Below the pieces are notes generated by a model that made no database searches, had not been told where the DNA came from, and worked only from the letters and a program-made list of their open reading frames with translations. From positions 62,001 to 126,000 of the forward strand of contig NZ_QDFZ01000015.1 of NCBI RefSeq assembly GCF_003347605.1: a stretch of 64,000 nucleotides of DNA, in the 5' to 3' direction. The stretch is from Chryseobacterium sp. KLBC 52. Lineage in GTDB: Bacteria > Bacteroidota > Bacteroidia > Flavobacteriales > Weeksellaceae. Below, in pieces: positions 7,992-15,400 of the stretch (within the stretch, counting starts at the first letter, position 1; each line of letters starts with the position of its first letter). The position numbers and the translations under genes were made by a program.

Positions 7992-8687
7992 ATGAAAATG
8001 CAGCACGTTTTTTTTGACCTGGATAATACACTCTGGGATCATCGCAGAAATGCCTATCTTACCATCAAAGATCTTTTTGAAAAACAGGAAATCACTTCAA
8101 AATATCATATTGAATTTGAAGAGTTTCATTCTGTATATCACAATATCAACGAAGAGTTGTGGGAAAAGATCAGAGACGGAATTATCGGCAAAGAGTACTT
8201 GAGAGAACACCGTTTTTATGATTCATTCAAACATTTTGGAGTAGATAATAAAGAGCTTGCCCTTTATTTTGAAGAAAACTTCCTTGATAATATTGTAAGT
8301 CATAATGAATTGGTAGAGGGAGCAGAAGATGTTTTGGAATATCTGAAAGCTAAAAATTATACACTACACATTATTTCCAACGGATTTCAGGAGGTAACAG
8401 AAAGAAAATGTACCCTTTCCGGAATTGCCCCTTATTTTAAAACAATTACCAGTGCAGATGCAGTAGGCGTAAGAAAACCTAATCCAAGGATTTTTGAATA
8501 CTCACTAGGACTTTCTGAAGCCAGCAAAGAAGAAAGTATCCTGATTGGAGACGACTGGATTGCAGATGCTTTGGGAGCTACAGATTTCGGGATGGATGCG
8601 ATCTTCTTCGATGTTTACAAAGAAGATAAACAGAAAGAAGGGTTAAAAGCCATTACCCATCTTCAGCAGATCAAAGAATATTTATAG
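7992..8687 (+). CDS. HAD-superfamily hydrolase, YjjG-like nucleotidase
   Basis: 231 residues from the ATG giving MKMQHVFFDLDNTLWDH; an in-frame TTG nine bases upstream is less likely. Motif I is FDLDNTLWD (nucleophile and acid Asp), motif II is the Ser in HIISNGFQEV, motif III is the Lys in GVRKPNPRIF, and motif IV is LIGDDWIADALGA. The helical cap lies between about residues 16 and 100, which is subclass I. The pattern resembles YjjG-type pyrimidine nucleoside monophosphatases that clear non-canonical dNMPs. Substrate assignment within HAD is uncertain. Confidence 0.85.
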   Translation: MKMQHVFFDLDNTLWDHRRNAYLTIKDLFEKQEITSKYHIEFEEFHSVYHNINEELWEKIRDGIIGKEYLREHRFYDSFKHFGVDNKELALYFEENFLDNIVSHNELVEGAEDVLEYLKAKNYTLHIISNGFQEVTERKCTLSGIAPYFKTITSADAVGVRKPNPRIFEYSLGLSEASKEESILIGDDWIADALGATDFGMDAIFFDVYKEDKQKEGLKAITHLQQIKEYL

Positions 8688-8712
8688 AAATATAAGATCA
8701 TAAAATTTGATA

Positions 8713-8747
8713 AAAAGCCACTAAGACAATCTTAGTGGCTTTTCTGT
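8713..8747 (+). terminator. Terminator after the HAD gene
   Basis: A perfect 14-bp stem (AAAAGCCACTAAGA, loop CAA, TCTTAGTGGCTTTT) is followed by CTGTTTT. It is a strong factor-independent terminator 25 bp after the stop codon. Confidence 0.85.
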
Positions 8748-8771
8748 TTTTAATACCCTGCAGAAATCGAC

Positions 8772-8812
8772 ACAAACATCTGTGATCATCTGGGTCAATC
8801 TGCGATTAAATC
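8772..8812. repeat. Dispersed repeat, family C (diverged copy)
   Basis: ACATCTGTGATCATCTGGG, then TCAATCTGCGATTAAA, is a diverged copy of the 'ATCTGTGAAAATCTGTG / AATCTGCGGTTAAA' element found at 13082-13125 and 19071-19116. It lies in the gap between the HAD gene terminator and the PepSY-like gene. Confidence 0.5.
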
Positions 8813-8882
8813 ATTTTTCCCAATTCTTTCCCAAATTGATTAGGAACTTTGCTCCATAATAATAACAGAAAAATGTAATAGT

Positions 8883-9332
8883 ATGAAAAATGTAAAGAAA
8901 ATCACAGGAGTATTAATGGTCTTATTTTTATTGATCGGAGGCTTGGTTTCAGCACAGGACAGAGCAATCAATGCAAATCAGTTACCGAAAACAGCTAAAA
9001 ACTTTCTGGCTGCTCATTTTAAAGGAATACCTGTGGCCTCGGCAATAGAAGACAGAGAAATCTATGGTGTAGATGAGTACAAAGTATATCTGACAAATGG
9101 AATGAAAATGGAATTTGACAGCAGTGGAAGCTGGAAAGAAGTGGATGGAAAACATCAGAAAATTCCTTATGGCTTCATTCCTGTATCCATCAGAAATTAC
9201 AGCACGAAAAACTTTCCTAACACTTACATTATTAAGATTGAAAAGAAAAGATGGTCTTATAAAGCAGAGCTTTCCAATGGATTGGAGCTTGAATTCGACA
9301 GGAATGGGAATTTTAAAAGAATCGATGATTAG
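8883..9332 (+). CDS. Secreted PepSY-like protein
   Basis: 149 residues with a signal peptide (KKITGVLMVLFLLIGGLVSA, cleavage near AQ at residue 25). The mature part has two similar units of about 60 residues, each ending in a beta-hairpin signature: YKVYLTNGMKMEFDSSGSWK and YKAELSNGLELEFDRNGNFK. This is the pattern of the PepSY-like (DUF2874, BLIP-fold) family common in Bacteroidetes. Members often sit next to two-component genes and are thought to act in the periplasm, though no activity is well established. A second, shorter relative lies 35 bp downstream, then a response regulator and a histidine kinase. Confidence 0.8.
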   Translation: MKNVKKITGVLMVLFLLIGGLVSAQDRAINANQLPKTAKNFLAAHFKGIPVASAIEDREIYGVDEYKVYLTNGMKMEFDSSGSWKEVDGKHQKIPYGFIPVSIRNYSTKNFPNTYIIKIEKKRWSYKAELSNGLELEFDRNGNFKRIDD

Positions 9333-9367
9333 CACGTAACCGAATACAAACACTAAATAGTAATACT

Positions 9368-9574
9368 ATGGTCAATTGGAATTTAATAAACAGTAACGGA
9401 AGAAAGGGGTCTTCTGCCAAGATTAGAAAAAGTATGGTGTCTTTTCTGACAAAGTACCATCCCGGCAGCGTGATTGATTCTATCGAGAAAAAATACAATG
9501 CCTATAAAATCAATTTGATGAATGGTATCAGTCTTGTTTTTGATGCAGACGGCCGATATGTCAAATCGAATTAA
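9368..9574 (+). CDS. Short PepSY-like protein without a signal peptide
   Basis: 68 residues containing a single PepSY-like unit (SFLTKYHPGSVIDSIEKK, YKINLMNGISLVFDADGRYV) like those of the gene just upstream. It has no signal peptide, so it is either cytoplasmic or a 3' remnant of a longer secreted duplicate. It lies 35 bp after the longer paralogue in the same direction and is probably cotranscribed. The ORF is intact from ATG to TAA, so it is not an obvious pseudogene. Confidence 0.65.
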   Translation: MVNWNLINSNGRKGSSAKIRKSMVSFLTKYHPGSVIDSIEKKYNAYKINLMNGISLVFDADGRYVKSN

Positions 9575-9578
9575 TGGT

Positions 9579-9678
9579 AAGGCTGGAAGTTGGAGGTCGG
9601 AAGAAGGAAGTTAAATGAAACTGCATAGATTGATGGAGTCTGAATAACTTCCAGCTTCCCTCTTCAATCTTCCAGCTT
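9579..9678. repeat. Imperfect inverted repeat (GGCTGGAAGTT element)
   Basis: A 34-nt left arm beginning AAGGCTGGAAGTTGG (9579-9612) pairs imperfectly with a right arm ending CTTCCAGCTT (9646-9678), with a 33-nt loop. It fills the gap between the short PepSY-like gene and the response regulator. It looks like a dispersed palindromic element of the REP kind rather than a regular terminator, because no T run follows closely. Confidence 0.55.
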
Positions 9679-9687
9679 TTAATTTCA

Positions 9688-9695
9688 TATATTTG
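9688..9695 (+). promoter_or_regulatory. Putative -7 box of the two-component operon
   Basis: TATATTTG matches TAnnTTTG, 41 bp before the response-regulator ATG and just after the palindromic repeat. It suggests that the two-component pair has its own start site, separate from the PepSY-like genes. Confidence 0.4.
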
Positions 9696-9736
9696 ATATA
9701 CATTAATGAAGTAGCAGAATATACAGATCCAGAAAT

Positions 9737-10408
9737 ATGAAGATTTTAATAGTAGAAGACGAACCTGAACTGAAAGATACCGTACAGAAGTTTCTGGAAG
9801 CAGAGCATTTCATTGTAGAATATGCGGAAAATTACAGCGGTGGGCTGGAGAAAATTATTTCTTACGAATACGACTGTATTTTGCTCGATATTATGCTGCC
9901 TGACGGAAACGGAATAGATCTTTTGAAAGAGATCAAAAAAATGCATAAGAAAGATCCTGTAATTATCCTTTCTGCTAAAGACTCTGTGGACGATAAGGTG
10001 GCCGGACTGGAAATAGGAGCAGATGATTATCTTGCAAAACCTTTCCACCTTGCAGAACTGATGGCGAGAATCAAATCTGTGATCAGAAGAAAAAATCAGG
10101 ATGGCGAAAATATCATCCGTTACAAAAATATCAGCATCGATCCGGAGAACAGAACGGTGAAAGTAGGTGATGAAGAGCTGGTTCTTAACAGAAAAGAATA
10201 TGATCTTCTGTATTACTTCGTAATTCATCCGGAGAAAACCTTACAGAAAACAACACTGGCTGAAGCCATCTGGGGAGATTATATCGATCAGGCAGACAGC
10301 CTGGATTTTATATATTCCCAGATCAAAAATCTTCGTAAAAAACTGAAAACCCTCAATGCAGAAGCTGATTTCCAGGCTGTATATGGAATAGGATATAAAT
10401 TCATCTGA
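9737..10408 (+). CDS. OmpR-family response regulator
   Basis: 223 residues. The receiver domain at about 1-115 has the acidic pair in VEDEPEL, phosphoacceptor D51 in CILLDIMLPDGNG, the conserved Thr/Ser in IILSAKDS and Lys in YLAKPF. The winged-helix DNA-binding domain covers about 125-223 (LNRKEYDLLYYF, IDQADSLDFIYSQIKNLRKKL). Its last codon overlaps the start of the kinase gene (TGATG), so the two proteins are translationally coupled. The upstream PepSY-like genes are candidate targets or co-sensors. The stimulus is unknown. Confidence 0.93.
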   Translation: MKILIVEDEPELKDTVQKFLEAEHFIVEYAENYSGGLEKIISYEYDCILLDIMLPDGNGIDLLKEIKKMHKKDPVIILSAKDSVDDKVAGLEIGADDYLAKPFHLAELMARIKSVIRRKNQDGENIIRYKNISIDPENRTVKVGDEELVLNRKEYDLLYYFVIHPEKTLQKTTLAEAIWGDYIDQADSLDFIYSQIKNLRKKLKTLNAEADFQAVYGIGYKFI

Positions 10409-11694
10409 TGAAGACTTCATTAAAATATTATACGATTAAATATCTGATCATGATCCTGCTGCTGATTATAGCAGTGTGGGCAGGTCTTTTTTATGCCTAT
10501 ATCCTGGATGAAGTGCATGATAATGTAGATGACGGATTGAGGGATAGAAAAATACAGATTATTAAAGCGGTCTATCTTAATCCTCAGCTTTTGAAGAACA
10601 ATGAATTTGGATTCAATGAATTTAAAATCAATCCCATCAAAGCTGGAAATTATCAAAACAAAAGCAGGCTGTACAACAAGATGTACTATATGGAGTATGA
10701 TGACAAAGACCAGCCTTACAGGGTTTTGGAGGCCGACTTTATTGACCAGTTCAAAGGTCATCAGCGGCTTGTCATCAGAACATCTACGGTAGAAGAAGAT
10801 GAGCTGATATACGACCTTACAACAGCCTTAATTGTGCTTTATATCCTTTTGGTGATAAGTATCGTAGCTGTTAACGGATATCTGCTTAATAAAGCCATGA
10901 GGCCGTTCTATCTGATTTTGGATAAACTTAAAAAATATCAGTTTGGAATTCCTTTCTCTCAGGAAAAACATAACTATAAGATTACCGAATTTGAGGAATT
11001 GAATGTGGAAATCAATGAAATGATTGAACGTAATGAATTGGTTTTCTATCAGCAGAAACAGTTTATTGAAAACGCTTCCCATGAGCTTCAGACTCCTTTG
11101 GCTATCGTGATTAATAAAATTGACCTGATGATCCAGAATGATGATCTTGATAAAAAGAATCTGACTTTTCTTACGGAAGTGAAGAATGACCTGAGAAGAA
11201 TGGTGGGACTGAATAAATCCTTACTCATGCTTTCCAAGATTGAGAACAGCCAGTTTAATAAAACTTCAGATGTTGATTTTAATGTGATGATCGCTCAATT
11301 AGTTCAGAATTATGAAGATTTTATTGCCTTTAAAAAAGTAGAGGTCAATATTATTGAAAAAGGAAAATTTGTTGCAGATTTCAATCAGGATCTTGCGGAT
11401 ATTCTGCTGTCTAATCTTCTTAAAAATGCAGTAAAATATAACAACGAAGAAGGAACTCTGAACATTATCATTGAAAATAACAGAATCGCATTTCAAAACA
11501 GTGGAAATCCTGTGGCTTTAGATCAGTCAAGGATCTTTAACCGCTTTTACAAACAAAGTTCAGATCATACATCCACCGGACTGGGATTGTCTATCATTAA
11601 AACCATTATCAAACAATATCCGGGCTGGGATATTCATTATGAATATGGAGATCAGATGCATTACTTTATTGTGACAAAGAATAACGGACGTTAA
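10408..11694 (+). CDS. Sensor histidine kinase
   Basis: 428 residues. Two transmembrane segments lie at about 11-31 and 140-160 and enclose a periplasmic domain of some 105 residues that has no family I recognise. The cytoplasmic part holds the H-box H225 in FIENASHELQTPLAI, the N-box (LLSNLLKNAVKYNNEEG) and the G-box (TGLGLSIIKTIIKQYPG), all with intact key residues. It is a member of the HisKA/HATPase_c class and partner of the adjacent OmpR-type regulator. The C terminus is short, with no receiver domain. Confidence 0.93.
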   Translation: MKTSLKYYTIKYLIMILLLIIAVWAGLFYAYILDEVHDNVDDGLRDRKIQIIKAVYLNPQLLKNNEFGFNEFKINPIKAGNYQNKSRLYNKMYYMEYDDKDQPYRVLEADFIDQFKGHQRLVIRTSTVEEDELIYDLTTALIVLYILLVISIVAVNGYLLNKAMRPFYLILDKLKKYQFGIPFSQEKHNYKITEFEELNVEINEMIERNELVFYQQKQFIENASHELQTPLAIVINKIDLMIQNDDLDKKNLTFLTEVKNDLRRMVGLNKSLLMLSKIENSQFNKTSDVDFNVMIAQLVQNYEDFIAFKKVEVNIIEKGKFVADFNQDLADILLSNLLKNAVKYNNEEGTLNIIIENNRIAFQNSGNPVALDQSRIFNRFYKQSSDHTSTGLGLSIIKTIIKQYPGWDIHYEYGDQMHYFIVTKNNGR

Positions 11695-11718
11695 AAATTG
11701 TAATTTATATTTATAGAG

Positions 11719-11852
11719 AAAGAGGCTGTCCCAAAAGTGTCATTCTGAACGAAATGAAATGTAGTGAAGAATCTAATATATCTGATATCAATAAGATTCT
11801 TCCTTCGTCAGAATGACAAAAGTCAATAATTGACTTTTGAGATAGCCTCTTT
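11719..11852. repeat. Bidirectional terminator hairpin with a palindromic element nested in its loop (family A copy 1)
   Basis: The outer arms AAAGAGGCTGTCCCAAAAG (11719-11737) and CTTTTGAGATAGCCTCTTT (11834-11852) pair over 19 bp with two G-T type differences. Inside lies a palindromic element from 11738 to 11818 that begins TGTCATTCTGAACGAAATG and ends TTCGTCAGAATGACA. The 15-nt palindrome AGTCAATAATTGACT (11821-11835) follows. The unit sits between the convergent kinase and trpS genes, where a two-way terminator is expected. Confidence 0.7.
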
Positions 11853-11872
11853 CTTATTTTTACAACTCAGCA

Positions 11873-12841
11873 TTAAAATCCTAAGCTTGTTCTTACTCTT
11901 TTCAGCGTTTCCAGCGCAATGGGTCTGGTTTTCTCAGCTCCTTGCTGAAGTTTTGCTTCAAGTTCATCAAGATTGTTCATGTAATAAGCGAACGTTTCTC
12001 TTTCTTTCTCAAAACGTACCAGGATAAGATCCAGCAATTCTTTCTTAGCATGTCCGTATCCGAAGTTTCCGGCAAGATATTTTGCTCTTAATTCTTCAGT
12101 CTGTTCAGGTGTAGCAATCAGCTGATAAATCTGGAATGTTTTGTCCGTATCAGGATCCTTAGGCTCTTCTAAAGACTTGGAATCTGATTCAATGCTCATC
12201 ACCTGTTTTTTCAGCTCCTTTTCAGGTAAGAAAATATTGATGATATTTCCTCTTGATTTTGACATTTTCTGACCGTCCGTTCCAGGAACATATTTAGTGT
12301 CTTCCTGAAGTTCAGATTGTGGTAATACAAGAATTTCACCCATCTGGTTATTGAACCTTGAAGCGACATCCCTTGCAAATTCCAGGTGCTGAAGCTGATC
12401 TTTTCCTACAGGAACGATTTCAGCATCATACAATAAAATATCTGCAGCCATCAGAATAGGGTAAGTAAACAAACCGGCATTTACATCCTGAAGTCTGTCT
12501 GCTTTATCCTTAAATGAATGGGCTAATGTTAATCTTTGATAAGGGAAAAAACATGATAAATGCCAAGAAAGTTCACAGGTTTCAGCGATATCACTTTGTC
12601 TGTAGAAATATGTTTTTTCAGTATCTAATCCACAAGCAAGCCAAGCCGCAGCAATCTCGTAGGTATTTTGTCTTAAAGTCTGCGCATCCTTAATCTGTGT
12701 AAGCGTGTGAAGATTCGCAATAAATAAAAATGATTCATTTCCTTCCTGCTTGGATAGTTCGATAGCAGGAATAATAGCTCCCAATAAGTTTCCAAGATGG
12801 GGCGTTCCGGTGGCTTGTATGCCGGTAAGAATTCTTGACAT
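11873..12841 (-). CDS. trpS: Tryptophanyl-tRNA synthetase
   Basis: Class I aminoacyl-tRNA synthetase of 322 residues, the normal bacterial TrpRS length. The HIGH-type signature is TGTPHLGNLLG near residue 12 and the KMSKS loop is DGQKMSKSRGN. PVGKDQLQHLEFARD is the tryptophan-pocket region typical of the family. It charges tRNA-Trp in the cytoplasm. The gene is monocistronic, convergent with the histidine kinase, and its promoter region abuts a heptamer tandem repeat. Confidence 0.96.
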   Translation of the reverse strand: MSRILTGIQATGTPHLGNLLGAIIPAIELSKQEGNESFLFIANLHTLTQIKDAQTLRQNTYEIAAAWLACGLDTEKTYFYRQSDIAETCELSWHLSCFFPYQRLTLAHSFKDKADRLQDVNAGLFTYPILMAADILLYDAEIVPVGKDQLQHLEFARDVASRFNNQMGEILVLPQSELQEDTKYVPGTDGQKMSKSRGNIINIFLPEKELKKQVMSIESDSKSLEEPKDPDTDKTFQIYQLIATPEQTEELRAKYLAGNFGYGHAKKELLDLILVRFEKERETFAYYMNNLDELEAKLQQGAEKTRPIALETLKRVRTSLGF

Positions 12842-12876
12842 TTGGTTAAAATTTATATTTAAAAATTAATGAATAG

Positions 12877-12884
12877 CAAATTTA
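12877..12884 (-). promoter_or_regulatory. -7 box of trpS
   Basis: On the minus strand TAAATTTG fits TAnnTTTG. It ends 35 bp before the trpS start. No TTG occurs at the -33 spacing; that position is occupied by the edge of the AAAGATA tandem repeat. Confidence 0.5.
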
Positions 12885-12905
12885 CGAGGTTTGCCGGGAA
12901 TAACG

Positions 12906-12967
12906 AAAGATAAAAGATAAAAGATAAAAGATAAAAGATAAAAGATAAAAGATAAAAGATAAAAGAT
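12906..12967. repeat. Heptamer tandem repeat (AAAGATA), about 8.9 copies
   Basis: Eight perfect copies of the 7-bp unit AAAGATA run from 12906 to 12961, followed by six bases of a ninth. The array starts 22 bp upstream of the trpS -7 box, so copy-number change by slipped-strand mispairing would alter the sequence at and above -33. Confidence 0.95.
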
Positions 12968-12980
12968 GTTGTTATTAAAA

Positions 12981-13054
12981 TTCAATAGGGGGTGGGCTTC
13001 AGCCCAGCCAGCTTAAAATTGAACATCACCCATTGGCTTTAGCCAAAACCTATC
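12981..13054. repeat. Dispersed palindromic repeat, family B copy 1
   Basis: The element runs from TTCAATAGG through the short hairpin GGGCTTCAGCCC to a second hairpin TTGGCTTTAGCCAA. Related copies lie at 19001-19070 and 50749-50836. It lies between the heptamer array and family C copy 1. Confidence 0.7.
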
Positions 13055-13081
13055 CATTGGTAAAATCTTAATATCCTTCTA

Positions 13082-13125
13082 CACAATCATCTGTGAAAAT
13101 CCGTGCAATCCGTGGTTAAAAAAAA
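13082..13125. repeat. Dispersed repeat, family C copy 1
   Basis: CACAATCATCTGTGAAAATC then CGTGCAATCCGTGGTTAAAA ends right at the stop codon of the sanA-like gene. It resembles the element at 19071-19116, and in both places it lies after a family B copy in the same order. Confidence 0.65.
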
Positions 13126-13770
13126 TTAAGGAATCAAAATCTTCTCTCCCCCAAATTTAGGCTCCACACCAAAAAGAAGATCCCAATAGGCTTTAGCTTT
13201 TGCAAAATACTCTCTCAAATTGGTCTTTAAGCCTGCATATTTATTCACATCTGCTGCATTGTATCCAAAGGCTTCCATGCCATTTTTCCTGGCCAGGAAA
13301 ACCGCTCTTTCATTATGGAATTTCTGAGAGATAATAACCAGTTTTGTCTGGCTGAAAATATCTTTTGCTCTTACTACAGAATCCAGAGTCCTGAATCCGG
13401 CATGGTCTAAAATAATTTTATCCTTTGGAATTCCTTCCTGTATCAGTGCAAGCTGCATATCTTCAGGTTCATTATAATCCTTGGTACTGTTATCACCACT
13501 AACGATGATGTATTGTATTTTCCCGCTTTTGTATAAATCACTTGCGGCCTTAATTCTGTTATAGAAATAAGCATTTGGAGTTCCGTTGCTCAGAAGTTTT
13601 CCTGTTCCCAGTAATAAAGCGGTTTTTGCTTCCGGCACATCAGCAGTATTGTAGGAAACGAATGGTGCGCTGTCCTTTTTAATGCTGTAATTCGCCCAGG
13701 CAATAAAAATAATTCCTGCAACGAAAAGAAGCAGGAAAAATTTAAAAATATTTTTGATTATTTTTTTCAT
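13126..13770 (-). CDS. SanA/YdcF-like DUF218 membrane protein
   Basis: 214 residues with one N-terminal transmembrane helix (about 8-27) and a DUF218 domain facing the periplasm. Typical motifs are TALLLGTGKLLSNGTPNAYF, YIIVSGDNSTKDYNEPEDM and LDHAGFRTLDSVVRAKDIF. The family includes E. coli SanA, linked to envelope barrier function and vancomycin exclusion; the chemistry is not known. It is the last gene of the ileS-lspA string, 15 bp after lspA. Its stop codon abuts a family C repeat. Confidence 0.8.
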   Translation of the reverse strand: MKKIIKNIFKFFLLLFVAGIIFIAWANYSIKKDSAPFVSYNTADVPEAKTALLLGTGKLLSNGTPNAYFYNRIKAASDLYKSGKIQYIIVSGDNSTKDYNEPEDMQLALIQEGIPKDKIILDHAGFRTLDSVVRAKDIFSQTKLVIISQKFHNERAVFLARKNGMEAFGYNAADVNKYAGLKTNLREYFAKAKAYWDLLFGVEPKFGGEKILIP

Positions 13771-13785
13771 CCGAAAATATATCTT

Positions 13786-14427
13786 TTAAAACTCCAGACC
13801 GTTCGGGAAAGCTTTTTTTCTGAATATTAATAAGAATGCAGCTCCTACTGTGATCGCAGAATCAGCAACATTGAAAATATATTTGAAGAACTCAATATGT
13901 TTTCCTCCTATCACAGGCCAGCTTTCAGGAACGTACCAGTCTACTACAGGGAAATGAAGCATATCCACTACACATCCTTTCATAAATGTAGAATATCCGT
14001 GTCCGAAAGGAACAAGCTTGGAAATTCCGCCATAGCCAATCCATCGGTCTGTACTGGCATCATAAACCGTTCCGCTGTCGAAGATCATTCCATAGAACAT
14101 TCCGTCAATAAGATTTCCGATTGCGCCTGCAAAAATGATAGCCATGGGAACTAAAAGATAATTAGAAGCTCCTTCTTTCAACCATTTTTTGAACATGTAG
14201 ATCATCCCTCCAATCAGGAAAACCCTTAGGATAACCAGAAAATATTTCCCGATAATTCCTCCGAAGTGAAATCCATACGCCATTCCCGGGTTTTCAACAA
14301 AAGTTTTGTTAAAGAAACCGTTGATGACAGGAATACTCTCATTCAGTTCAAAATGAGTTTTGATATAGATTTTTGAAGCCTGGTCAATGAATAACACTAA
14401 AAGAGTTATCGCTAATATCTTTTTCAT
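13786..14427 (-). CDS. lspA: Lipoprotein signal peptidase (signal peptidase II)
   Basis: Inner-membrane aspartyl peptidase that removes signal peptides from prolipoproteins. It has four hydrophobic segments and the two catalytic Asp motifs, GNLIDGMFYG and NVADSAITVG. At 213 residues it is longer than the usual 160, with an insert between the two catalytic motifs as is common in Bacteroidetes. The start codon overlaps the preceding stop by one base (TAATG). Its substrates in this window would include the lipoproteins encoded at 30808 and 36826. Confidence 0.93.
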   Translation of the reverse strand: MKKILAITLLVLFIDQASKIYIKTHFELNESIPVINGFFNKTFVENPGMAYGFHFGGIIGKYFLVILRVFLIGGMIYMFKKWLKEGASNYLLVPMAIIFAGAIGNLIDGMFYGMIFDSGTVYDASTDRWIGYGGISKLVPFGHGYSTFMKGCVVDMLHFPVVDWYVPESWPVIGGKHIEFFKYIFNVADSAITVGAAFLLIFRKKAFPNGLEF

Positions 14428-14621
14428 TACTGTCCTTTAGGTTTTGAAGGCTTTGAAGCCGGCTTTACATTTTTGTTATCGCTTGCTTTCTTCACCACTT
14501 TTTGTCCATTGAATGAACTCTTAACGTGAGCTTTTTCAAATTTAATGCCCATTTCTTTCAGAACACTTTTCAGTGCACTCAGCTCCATAGAATTCTTAGG
14601 ATGTACTATGATAGATTCCAT
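14427..14621 (-). CDS. Small DUF2683-like protein
   Basis: 64 residues. The first half is a compact alpha/beta segment (MESIIVHPKNSMELSALKSV, LKEMGIKFEKA) that recalls the short DUF2683 proteins of Bacteroidetes. The second half is a low-complexity Lys/Pro/Ser tail. It is translationally coupled to lspA (TAATG). The opening segment also resembles toxin-antitoxin antitoxin starts, but no toxin gene is adjacent. Confidence 0.6.
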   Translation of the reverse strand: MESIIVHPKNSMELSALKSVLKEMGIKFEKAHVKSSFNGQKVVKKASDNKNVKPASKPSKPKGQ

Positions 14622-14637
14622 TTCTTATATTTATTTT

Positions 14638-14883
14638 TTACATTTTGGACAGCTCATCAAGTCTTTTCCTGTCTTTCTCAGACAGATCATTGACTCCATT
14701 TTTGCCCATCTTACTCAAAAGTCTGTCGATTTCTTTCTCCCGTTCCCGTTTATCAGAATTGAATTGATCATCAATGGTATAGTTCTTCTGCGGTTCAGGG
14801 AAGAATCTGTTTTTGATCCATTCTCTGTTGAAAAACAGTAATACTACCGTGACAATCAATCCCAAAATTAATAATTCGCTCAT
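14638..14883 (-). CDS. Small membrane-anchored protein of unknown function
   Basis: 81 residues with one N-terminal transmembrane helix (MSELLILGLIVTVVLLFF) and a charged cytoplasmic tail rich in Glu, Lys and Arg that is predicted helical (REREKEIDRLLSKMGKNGVN, DLSEKDRKRLDELSKM). The tail resembles short DUF6576-type segments found in Bacteroidetes membrane proteins (weak recall). It lies in the ileS-sanA gene string between the DksA-like and DUF2683-like genes. Confidence 0.6.
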   Translation of the reverse strand: MSELLILGLIVTVVLLFFNREWIKNRFFPEPQKNYTIDDQFNSDKREREKEIDRLLSKMGKNGVNDLSEKDRKRLDELSKM

Positions 14884-14961
14884 GGGTATACATTAAAAAT
14901 TAGGTTTATAAAGTATCCGTGAATACGATATAAACCCAATATTATTTTTCAAACCTTACGG

Positions 14962-15342
14962 TTATTTCTGCATGTTTTTCGCTTCGATGCTCAGCGTAGC
15001 ATGAGGAACAGCTAAAAGTCTTTCCTTAGGAATCAGTTTTCCTGTTACTCTGCAAACACCGTACGTTTTATTTTCGATTCTGATCAAAGCATTTTTAAGA
15101 TCACGCACGAATTTTTCCTGTCTTCCTGCCAAAATAGAATTCTGTTCTTTGCTCAACGTTTCTGCTCCTTCCTCAAAAGCTTTGAAAGTAGGAGATGTAT
15201 CATCAGTGCCATTATTCTGGTCATTGATGAAACTTTCTCTGATAAGCTGAAGATCTTTTTCTGCTTTTTCTATTTTTTCTTTAATGATCGCTTTAAATTC
15301 CTGTAAATCAGCATCGCTGTATCTAACTCTTTCGTCTGACAT
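14962..15342 (-). CDS. DksA/TraR-type protein with a degraded zinc finger
   Basis: 126 residues with the coiled-coil plus C-terminal finger layout of DksA/TraR proteins, which bind the RNA polymerase secondary channel. The finger region reads YGVCRVTGKLIPKERLLAVP then HATLSIEAK. In canonical members it holds four Cys (CxxC...CxxC); here only the first Cys remains and the others are Thr, Ser and Lys. The IPKERL element is intact. It lies directly downstream of ileS. Cys-poor DksA forms that fold without zinc are known from other bacteria, so it may still be active. Confidence 0.82.
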   Translation of the reverse strand: MSDERVRYSDADLQEFKAIIKEKIEKAEKDLQLIRESFINDQNNGTDDTSPTFKAFEEGAETLSKEQNSILAGRQEKFVRDLKNALIRIENKTYGVCRVTGKLIPKERLLAVPHATLSIEAKNMQK

Positions 15343-15400
15343 ATTCTTTCTCTTTTTTAATAAAATTATGAAATGGAATTTGAAATATAATAACTACATG

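Noticed and set aside
12906..12967. Possible CRISPR-like array
   Set aside because: The units are 7 bp and contiguous with no spacers, and no cas genes are near; it is a simple tandem repeat.
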